Part shown: piece after piece, positions 1 through 6,017 of the stretch
Layout of the letters: every line of letters begins with the position of its first letter
Position numbering within the stretch: position 1 is the stretch's first letter
Source: Deltaproteobacteria bacterium
Lineage (GTDB): Bacteria; Desulfobacterota; Desulfuromonadia; Desulfuromonadales; BM103
Reading direction: 5' to 3'
DNA length: 64,000 nt
NCBI GenBank assembly: GCA_024636215.1
Contig: JAGXHL010000027.1
Coordinates: forward strand, 9,674-73,673
Made by a program: the position numbers and the translations under genes
The notes under the pieces: model-generated
The model's database searches: none
Told to the model about the DNA's origin: nothing
Seen by the model: the letters and a program-made list of their open reading frames with translations, nothing else

Positions 1-1332
1 CGTTATTTCGTCGATTACTTCACGGGACGGGCGAGAAAAACCTTTAAAATCTGGCTGGAACGCTCTGGCCGCTACCTGCCGATGATGCGTGAAATCTTTG
101 CCGAGCAAGGTTTGCCCAAAGACCTCGCTTACCTGGCCATGGTCGAGTCGGGTTTCAACGACAAGGCTTACAGCTGGGCACATGCCGTGGGTCCCTGGCA
201 ATTTATTGAAAGCACCGGCCGTCGTTATGGACTGAACAATGACTGGTGGCAGGATGAACGCCGCGACCCGGAGAAGGCGACCCGCGCCGCCGCCCATTTC
301 CTGAGCGACCTGTACAAAAGCTTCGATGGCGACTGGTACCTCGCTGTTCCTTCTTATAACGCCGGCCCCGGGAAATTGCGGCAGGCCGTTAAACGTTACC
401 AGACCAGGGATTTCTGGGAGCTCAGCCGTGGCACGTATCTGCAAACAGAAACCAAGAACTATTTACCCAAACTGCTTGCTGTCCTGCTGATCGCAAAGCA
501 GCCTGAAAAGTATGGTTTTACCGACCTTGAGTATCAGGAGCCGATCGCTTACGAGACCATGATCCTGCCCAGTAGCACTGATCTCGATGTAATCGCACGT
601 TTAAGCGGTTCCGATTACGATACGATCAAGAAGCTCAACCCGGAGCTGAAGCGTTGGTGCACACCGCCCGTAGCCGATGGATTTGAGATCCGTCTCCCGG
701 TGGGGTCGCAACCCCTCTTTGCTGAAAAATATGCGCAGCTGCCTGAACGGCAACGTGCCAATTATGTGCGGCATAAGGTCAAGTCGGGCGACACGCTGCT
801 GGCCCTGTCCAAACGCTACGGGGTTCGTGTTCAGGATATCGAACGTCTGAACAGCATCAGAAACTCAAGGACCATCCAGATCGGTGCCAACTTGATTGTC
901 CCCCTTAATCCCGACTCAAACGGCAAGAAACCCCTCGCTGAACTCAAGGATGATTACAAACGGTCGCGACTCTCGCGCTACACGGTTCGTTCCGGTGACT
1001 CCCTCTGGAAGATTTCCCGTAAATTCAATGTTACCGAGAAGCAGTTGCGGGTCTGGAACAAACTGGGTTGGAGTAATACCATCCGGCCGGGACAAAGCCT
1101 GATTGTCTCTTCGAAACAAAGCGCGGAAAAGCGTGTGGCGACGGCCAAACAGACGACGGGTCCGGTTACAAAGCTGGTTTATACGGTGCGTCAGGGCGAT
1201 ACGCTCTGGGCCATCGGTCGCGAGTTTGCGGTTGAGACAGGCCAGATTCGCAGCTGGAATAACCTTGCAGAAAACCATGTGCTGCAGCCCGGTGAGAGCT
1301 TGACCCTGCACGTGAGCAGCAACCGTGGCTGA
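1..1332 (+). CDS. mltD: MltD-type membrane-bound lytic murein transglycosylase with LysM repeats (5' end cut by window)
   Basis: This enzyme cleaves the MurNAc-GlcNAc bond of peptidoglycan, normally in the periplasm at the outer membrane. The reading frame is open from base 1, so the start codon and signal peptide lie outside the window; the ATG at 82 is internal. The visible part begins in the SLT catalytic domain: the catalytic Glu sits in MVESGF (bases about 142-159) and the SYNAGPGKL motif follows near 352. A degenerate LysM-like segment is followed by three clear LysM modules (each starting VKSGDTL, VRSGDSL or VRQGDTL) near bases 770-910, 970-1110 and 1180-1320. These bind glycan chains. 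The stop overlaps the GTG start of the next gene by 8 bp, which suggests co-transcription. The family is certain; the symbol rests on the MltD-like domain order. Confidence 0.93.
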   Translation, partial: RYFVDYFTGRARKTFKIWLERSGRYLPMMREIFAEQGLPKDLAYLAMVESGFNDKAYSWAHAVGPWQFIESTGRRYGLNNDWWQDERRDPEKATRAAAHFLSDLYKSFDGDWYLAVPSYNAGPGKLRQAVKRYQTRDFWELSRGTYLQTETKNYLPKLLAVLLIAKQPEKYGFTDLEYQEPIAYETMILPSSTDLDVIARLSGSDYDTIKKLNPELKRWCTPPVADGFEIRLPVGSQPLFAEKYAQLPERQRANYVRHKVKSGDTLLALSKRYGVRVQDIERLNSIRNSRTIQIGANLIVPLNPDSNGKKPLAELKDDYKRSRLSRYTVRSGDSLWKISRKFNVTEKQLRVWNKLGWSNTIRPGQSLIVSSKQSAEKRVATAKQTTGPVTKLVYTVRQGDTLWAIGREFAVETGQIRSWNNLAENHVLQPGESLTLHVSSNRG

Positions 1333-2089
1333 GCTTGAACACGCTGCTTTTCTGAAGGACCTTCCCAAAGAACCGCCCACGGGTTACTCCCGTCTTTATT
1401 ATGGCGCCGAGTTTTGCTTCTGGCGTCTTGCCCCTGCTGAAAAGATTCTGATCTCCAGAGAGTGGGCATGTAGCGCCGGTTGGGCCTATACCCTGGTGAC
1501 ACCTGTGCTTGGCGAGGCAGAACGGCGGCAGCTCGAGAGCCTTTTTGAAACAGTCCTGCCAAAACTGGAGGCCGGAGACGAAGTTCTGATTTCTGACTGG
1601 GGAGCTCTTGAGTTGATACGCGCTGTGCGCGATGATTTGCAGGTGATCCTTGGTCGGACACTCTCCGGGCAGAAGCGTGGTCCACGTATCCTCGCTATGC
1701 AGCTGAGTGCCGAGCAGGCCGAATATTTCCGACGTGGTTCATGGCACAACCGCGAAGCTGTGGCTCTTTTGAACGAGAAGGGCATAAAGCGGATCGAACA
1801 GGATAATCTCCTGCAAGGGCTTGCGCCTTTACCTGAGCCCTTGCAAGGTTCGCTGCACTTTCCATACGCCATGGTCACTTCCAGCCGCAACTGCCCCTTC
1901 CGTACCGTAACTGAATCTGTCCCCTGTGCCGCTCCCTGCGGAGAGGTTTTTACCCTGCAAACAGAGGAGACCGAGTCTCTGCTGTACCAGGACGGCAACA
2001 GCCAGTTTCTGCGCATTGAAACCTTGCCGCCCAACCTCTCTGAACTGGGTATCAACCGTATTGTTCAACATCCCGAAATGAAAGCTTGA
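1325..2089 (+). CDS. U32-family (UbiV-like) protein with a four-cysteine Fe-S pattern
   Basis: A 254-residue protein starting at a GTG that overlaps the transglycosylase stop. The segments VLISDWGALELI (near 87) and GRTLSGQKRGPRI (near 110) resemble the barrel strands of U32 peptidase-family proteins such as UbiU and UbiV. Cysteines at 31, 190, 201 and 205 give the layout of one N-terminal Cys plus a late C-x10-C-x3-C group. The [4Fe-4S] ligands of UbiV have nearly the same arrangement (family knowledge, from memory). UbiV acts in oxygen-independent ubiquinone hydroxylation, but no ubi genes are visible here and this lineage normally uses menaquinone, so the substrate is unknown. No signal peptide is seen; a cytoplasmic Fe-S protein is inferred. 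It could equally be a lineage-specific U32 paralogue of unrelated function. Confidence 0.6.
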   Translation: MAELEHAAFLKDLPKEPPTGYSRLYYGAEFCFWRLAPAEKILISREWACSAGWAYTLVTPVLGEAERRQLESLFETVLPKLEAGDEVLISDWGALELIRAVRDDLQVILGRTLSGQKRGPRILAMQLSAEQAEYFRRGSWHNREAVALLNEKGIKRIEQDNLLQGLAPLPEPLQGSLHFPYAMVTSSRNCPFRTVTESVPCAAPCGEVFTLQTEETESLLYQDGNSQFLRIETLPPNLSELGINRIVQHPEMKA

Positions 2090-2443
2090 ATCCTGCTTTT
2101 GCGGGAAACTGGGCAGGGAAAGGATTAAGCCGCTATGGGGCTGTTTTTGCGGTCAAAAAATGCTTATAGTGTCTAAAAAAGCACTTTTATGGGATGTTAT
2201 CCCTGTAAAAACAGTGGGTCAAGTTGGTCCGACCCTGGCACCCACTGGCCTTGGTCCGACCCTGGCACCCACTGGCTCCACCCTGGCACCTCTGAGGGAT
2301 GCCGCTGAGGATACCTCAAGAGTAAGGGCCAATTGGCTCGTCGTGTCGGGTCGTGGGGGAAATGGTAGGATTTGACAGACCTTTGCCTTTAAGGTAAGAC
2401 TGAATCATCCAAAGTATCCAACCTTTAGATTCAGGAGAAACTC
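2090..2443. other. Intergenic region before the toxin-antitoxin pair
   Basis: About 350 bp without a convincing gene. It holds the 27-bp tandem repeat at 2224-2291 and an AT-rich stretch near 2150-2215. A 71-codon open frame at 2160-2375 is made largely of the repeat and shows no family resemblance. The antitoxin ribosome binding site (aggag, near 2432) closes the region. Confidence 0.6.
2224..2291. repeat. 27-bp tandem repeat, two full copies plus a partial third
   Basis: Two units of 27 bp (starting at 2224 and 2251) share the core gaccctggcacccactggc and abut exactly. A third truncated copy (ccaccctggcacct) ends at 2291. The array lies between the U32-like gene and the toxin-antitoxin pair. 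Confidence 0.85.
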
Positions 2444-2665
2444 ATGGCTACCGCTCTGGAACTGGTTCAGGAAATCGAAAAACTCTCGCCCGCCGAACGG
2501 GTTCGGGTCATCGACAGGGTGATCCGGGACACCATAAAACCCGATGCCGAGATCGAAAAGATCTGGGTCCAAGAGGCGGCGGCGCGCTGGGAGGCCTTCG
2601 AGAGGGGTGAACTTGACGCGATTCCTTACGAATCGGTCATGGAAAAATACCATTACAAGCGATGA
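2444..2665 (+). CDS. Addiction-module antitoxin (TIGR02574-type)
   Basis: A 73-residue protein with an N-terminal segment ELVQEIEKLSPAERVRVIDR followed by IWVQEAAARWEAFERGE, the pattern of the putative addiction-module component family usually encoded just before a ParE/RelE toxin. It is expected to bind and neutralise the toxin and to repress its own promoter with it. It starts 6-8 nt after an aggag ribosome site and overlaps the toxin by the 4-bp ATGA at 2662-2665, so translation is probably coupled. Length and order match the family. Confidence 0.85.
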   Translation: MATALELVQEIEKLSPAERVRVIDRVIRDTIKPDAEIEKIWVQEAAARWEAFERGELDAIPYESVMEKYHYKR

Positions 2666-2964
2666 AGATCGCTTTTCTTTCAGCTGCGCAAGCTGAACTT
2701 GATGAGGCCTTCTCATGGTATGAAGAGCAGGCGGTCGGCCTCGGTTATGAGTTCCTCGACGAGCTTGATCAAACTCTCCGCCTCATTGCCACCTTCCCTG
2801 AATCCCCTCCCCTGGTCGACATAAAACTCAGGCGCTGCTTGGTCAACCGATTTCCTTACGGTGTTTTCTACGGTCTCATCGACAACACAATTACCGTGGT
2901 CGCCATCGCCCACCTGAAGCGAAAACCATCCTACTGGATAGACCGTAAAAAAGATGCCCGGTAA
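2662..2964 (+). CDS. RelE/ParE-superfamily toxin
   Basis: A 100-residue protein of the ParE/RelE fold. It opens with the typical strand-helix MKIAFLSAAQAELDEAFSWY, and the C-terminal strands (RRCLVNRFPYGVFYGLIDNT, then VVAIAHLKRKPSYW) match plasmid-stabilisation ParE toxins. ParE members usually poison gyrase whereas RelE members cleave mRNA. The RFPYGVFY...AIAHLKRKPSYW layout favours the ParE side, but the target is inferred. It is coupled to the antitoxin by a 4-bp overlap and looks intact. No mobile-element remnants flank the pair. Confidence 0.87.
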   Translation: MKIAFLSAAQAELDEAFSWYEEQAVGLGYEFLDELDQTLRLIATFPESPPLVDIKLRRCLVNRFPYGVFYGLIDNTITVVAIAHLKRKPSYWIDRKKDAR

Positions 2965-3137
2965 GGACCGGTGAGAGGAGCCCGGAGTAACATAAGGAGC
3001 CCGGGGTCGTACTTGTCTTTGCATGATTAATTGCCAGCCACAAGAAGACAAGCAAGTTAAGGTTTTGGAAAAGTTTTTTCACGCCACCCGCCACGCGCCA
3101 CAAGCCTCAAAAGAGCGTTGTTTGCTTGTTGTTTGCT

Positions 3138-3166
3138 TTGACAACCTCGATACAGACTGATACTAT
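3138..3166 (+). promoter_or_regulatory. Sigma-70-type promoter for the 3203 gene
   Basis: A perfect -35 TTGACA at 3138-3143 is followed after 17 bp by TACTAT at 3161-3166, 36 bp before the start at 3203. This is one of the best housekeeping promoters in the window. Confidence 0.7.
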
Positions 3167-3202
3167 ACGTCGCTCTAAACCACTCGAAAGGACTTTGCTT
3201 CC

Positions 3203-3931
3203 ATGCTGTCTTTACTTATTGCATTAATAACAGGCTCGGCGCTCGGCGCCGCCCTGTATTTCACCACAAGCCTGCATCCGGCTGTTTCCGCTATTACAGG
3301 GCTGGCCGGTTTTACCCTGATCTACGTTCTTATTCTCAAACAGGTTATGAAGGCCGTTGGCGACGCTATGGAAGTGGTGCAGAAAGACATCATGGCCAAT
3401 CGTCCGGAGGCGGCGGTACATAAGCTGGAGGGTGTAAAAAAGAAATATCAGTGGTGGCAGTTCTTCATCGATAAGCAGATGAACTCCCAGATCGGCATGG
3501 TCTATTACCTGCGGCGCGATTTCAGCAAAGCCTACGATTATCTTGATAAAGGCTTCGTGCGTCACTGGGTTGCCATGGCGATGCTGGCGATTATCCAGAT
3601 GAAGCGCAACCAGCCGAAGAACATGATTGCGACTTTTGACAAGGCCGTGGCCGGGACTCGCAAGGAGCCATTGCTCTGGAGCCTCTATGCCTTCTGCCTG
3701 GACAAGATCGGCGATCGCAACAAGGCGGTTGCGGTTATGGAAAAAGGTCTGAAAAAAGTCGGTAATGACGACTTGATGAGCGCCAACCTGGAGGCCCTCA
3801 AGTCCGGCGGCAAGATGAAGATGCAGGGCTATGGTGATCTCTGGCTGCAGTTCCAATTGGAGAAGCAGGGTGCGATGATTCGTAAGCAGACCAAGGCCAT
3901 GCAGGGTCGCAGAAAAATAGTCAGAAGATAA
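3203..3931 (+). CDS. Membrane-anchored TPR-like protein of unknown function
   Basis: A 242-residue protein with two N-terminal hydrophobic segments (about residues 1-20 and 28-47). A mostly helical, basic cytoplasmic part carries TPR-like helix pairs, for example the segments around YYLRRDFSKAYDYLDKGF and LWSLYAFCLDKIGDRNKAVAVMEKGL. TPR modules mediate protein contacts, so a scaffold or assembly role at the inner membrane is plausible, but I do not recognise a named family. It has its own strong promoter and is followed after 5 bp by the Smr gene, so the two probably form an operon. Confidence 0.75.
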   Translation: MLSLLIALITGSALGAALYFTTSLHPAVSAITGLAGFTLIYVLILKQVMKAVGDAMEVVQKDIMANRPEAAVHKLEGVKKKYQWWQFFIDKQMNSQIGMVYYLRRDFSKAYDYLDKGFVRHWVAMAMLAIIQMKRNQPKNMIATFDKAVAGTRKEPLLWSLYAFCLDKIGDRNKAVAVMEKGLKKVGNDDLMSANLEALKSGGKMKMQGYGDLWLQFQLEKQGAMIRKQTKAMQGRRKIVRR

Positions 3932-3936
3932 GCGTG

Positions 3937-4653
3937 ATGGCCAGGAAAAAAACCTCTCACAAGAAACCCTCGCCGGAAAAAGAGTTTTCCAGCAGCCCCT
4001 TCAAGGATTTGAAGGGGCTGTCTGCGTTCAAGGAGCAGGCGGCCTTGCCGGAAAGTGACGCGGGCCAGAAACGCGCTGAGGCTGACGAAACAGCGAGGCC
4101 TTCAAATGAGGGAACCTGTTTTGCCGAGGAAATGGACTTTCTCGGAGTCAAGCCGTTGCCGGGAAAAACTATTCAGGAGTCTGCATTGAACCGGCACAGA
4201 AGGGGACAGCCGCCGACGCTAGCCAAGGTCCTCAAGGAAGAGGGCGACAAGGAGATTTTTCTCAAGGCTTTGGGCCCTATGGATACCACCTTTGTCGATG
4301 AATGGTCAGAGGAAGAATCGCTAAAGCGGGCCGTTCCCCGTCGTATGAAGCAGGTGGAACGTGGCCAGCTCAAACCCGAGGCAGCTCTTGATCTGCATGG
4401 ACTGACTGTTGAAGAGGCTTATGCAAAAGTGGGGTTTTTCCTTCAGGATGCTCTCTACCAGGGTCTTCAGACTCTGCTTATCATCACCGGCAAGGGTTTG
4501 CATTCGAGCGATGAGCCGGTGCTGCGCAAGGCCGTGGAAAAGCTTTTGCAAGCGCAAAGACATCTTGTTCTTGAATGGGCGGTGGCGCCGCAGCGCTATG
4601 GCGGCAGCGGGGCTTTAGTGGTTTTTTTGCGACAGGCTGAAAAGTCGTCATAA
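3937..4653 (+). CDS. Smr-domain protein
   Basis: A protein of 238 residues with a C-terminal Smr domain. The hallmarks are LDLHGLTVEEA (about residues 151-161), the TGKG loop in IITGKGLHS (about 183-190) and the closing GGSGALVV strand. Smr domains occur in MutS2 and in stand-alone nucleases acting on DNA or on collided-ribosome mRNA. The stand-alone form with a charged, disordered N-terminus (about 80 residues) resembles the YdaL/SmrA type. The ATG at 3937 is preferred over the adjacent in-frame GTG at 3934. The gene follows the TPR-like gene by 5 bp. Confidence 0.88.
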   Translation: MARKKTSHKKPSPEKEFSSSPFKDLKGLSAFKEQAALPESDAGQKRAEADETARPSNEGTCFAEEMDFLGVKPLPGKTIQESALNRHRRGQPPTLAKVLKEEGDKEIFLKALGPMDTTFVDEWSEEESLKRAVPRRMKQVERGQLKPEAALDLHGLTVEEAYAKVGFFLQDALYQGLQTLLIITGKGLHSSDEPVLRKAVEKLLQAQRHLVLEWAVAPQRYGGSGALVVFLRQAEKSS

Positions 4654-4718
4654 GCAAACCTTGAGTAAGCTTTGGATACCTTTCTTGCACAATTCAAAAT
4701 GCATATTATAATCGATGC

Positions 4719-5429
4719 ATGTGCGGTCGATTTGTCATGGAACATTCCCCTGAGCAACTGATGAAGGTCTACCGACTTTCTTCCGCGCCGGATTTGTACC
4801 CAAGCTACAACATCACTCCAAGCCAAAAAATCGCCGTCATCAGGCAGCAGAACGGTGGTAACCGCGAATTGACTCCTCTACAATGGGGACTTATCCCCTC
4901 ATGGTCCAAAGATTCGGCGATCGGTTACAATATGATCAATGCCCGCAGTGAGACGGTCCATGAAAAACCTTCCTTCAAACAAGCCTTCCATGCCAGACGG
5001 TGCATTATTCCCGCAAGTGGATTCTATGAATGGGAAAAATCAGGGAACGAAAAGATCCCGCATTATTATCATCTGCGCGATGGCGACATAATGTCCCTGG
5101 CAGGTTTGTGGGAGAGATGGAAGTCTCCAGAGGGTAAGACATTGGAAACCTGCACCATTCTGACCACGACTGCAAACAGCCTGGTCAAAAAGCTTCACGA
5201 TCGTATGCCTGTGATTCTGCACAGAGCGGAGCTCGACATCTGGTTAGATCGAGATCTTGATGATATCAGCCGGCTAACGGCATTATTTCTCCCTTATCCA
5301 TGCGACCAACTAGAAGAATACGTGGTCACCAGGGACGTCAACAGCCCCATGAACAACAGCCCCATGAACAACAACCCCATGAATAACAACCCCATGAATA
5401 ACAACCCTGAGTTCACTATTTCTGCATAG
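4719..5429 (+). CDS. SRAP-domain protein (YedK/HMCES family), abasic-site DNA-protein crosslinker
   Basis: SRAP proteins shield abasic sites in single-stranded DNA by forming a thiazolidine crosslink through the N-terminal cysteine. The key residues are all present: Cys2 immediately after the initiator Met (MCGRF), Asn31 in NITPSQ, the NARSET motif near 74, Glu104 in SGFYEWEKSG, and His168 in PVILHR. Initiator Met removal would expose Cys2, as the chemistry requires. The C-terminus is odd: the conserved V-N-S-P-x-N-x-x-P-E ending is expanded by in-frame 15-bp repeats (see the repeat entry). No clear Shine-Dalgarno sequence is seen before the ATG. Confidence 0.93.
   Translation: MCGRFVMEHSPEQLMKVYRLSSAPDLYPSYNITPSQKIAVIRQQNGGNRELTPLQWGLIPSWSKDSAIGYNMINARSETVHEKPSFKQAFHARRCIIPASGFYEWEKSGNEKIPHYYHLRDGDIMSLAGLWERWKSPEGKTLETCTILTTTANSLVKKLHDRMPVILHRAELDIWLDRDLDDISRLTALFLPYPCDQLEEYVVTRDVNSPMNNSPMNNNPMNNNPMNNNPEFTISA
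5343..5402 (+). repeat. 15-bp in-frame tandem repeat inside the SRAP gene
   Basis: Four 15-bp units (5343, 5358, 5373, 5388) of the form (agc/aac)cccatgaa(c/t)aac each encode Ser/Asn-Pro-Met-Asn-Asn. They lengthen the SRAP C-terminus after residue 208. Copies 1-2 are identical to each other, as are copies 3-4, which suggests stepwise duplication. Confidence 0.9.
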
Positions 5430-5641
5430 CAGGGACGATAAGAATCCTCCCGATCCGCTGCGTTACCTATCGAAAATCGTCTGTCACCACTTCCAGAGCA
5501 AACCAGAATTGACCGTCTGCAACAATTCAGATACATTGACAACTGGCTTATATTGTTTGGTTTCCGATAGCAGGCGGATAATGATCGATGGCCACGAAGT
5601 AGTTTTCGTCCATTACCAATATTTCTGAAGAGTGCCTTCAC

Positions 5642-5884
5642 ATGGTTGATGATCCAATTGCGTTAATGGCTGTAGTGGTTATGATTTTCTCCCATGTCTG
5701 GATGGCGATCATGGCAAGGGATGATTGCAGAGCCAAAGGCTTTCATGCGCTTCTGTTATTGTGTTGTCCACCATTCGCCCTCTTGTATTATATGCGAATG
5801 CCAAAAAGAAAGAAGAACAGGATTAATTACCTGCACTGGATATTTCTAGTGTCTGCGAGCGTTGTTATATTCAGGGGCTCTTAA
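5642..5884 (+). CDS. Small membrane protein of unknown function
   Basis: An 80-residue open frame with three hydrophobic stretches (about residues 6-25, 34-51 and 65-78) separated by short basic segments such as RMPKRKKNR. The arrangement looks like a genuine small integral membrane protein, but the ribosome site is weak and no family is recognised. It lies alone between the SRAP gene and a bidirectional terminator. Confidence 0.45.
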   Translation: MVDDPIALMAVVVMIFSHVWMAIMARDDCRAKGFHALLLLCCPPFALLYYMRMPKRKKNRINYLHWIFLVSASVVIFRGS

Positions 5885-5950
5885 CAGTGTGGATGTACAA
5901 AAACCGGAACGGTCTGTCTGAACAAGTTCCGGTGACTCCAGACAAAGAAA

Positions 5951-5990
5951 AAAGCGGTCGACGTTATCTCACAACGTCGACCGCTTTTGT
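5951..5990. terminator. Bidirectional intrinsic terminator
   Basis: A perfect 12-bp stem (gcggtcgacgtt, 5954-5965, with its complement 5973-5984) has a 7-nt loop. It is flanked by AAA on the left and TTTTGTTTT on the right. It separates the plus-strand gene ending at 5884 from RNase E/G ending at 6018 on the minus strand. Confidence 0.9.
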
Positions 5991-6017
5991 TTTAGTTGCA
6001 TGACTTGCTACTTAACT

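Noticed and set aside
2160..2375. A 71-codon frame over the 27-bp repeat
   Set aside because: Composition is set by the repeat, with no ribosome site or family resemblance.
3224..3856. A 210-codon minus-strand frame opposite the TPR-like membrane protein
   Set aside because: It has no ribosome site or recognisable domains, and the plus-strand gene has a perfect promoter and TPR-like content.
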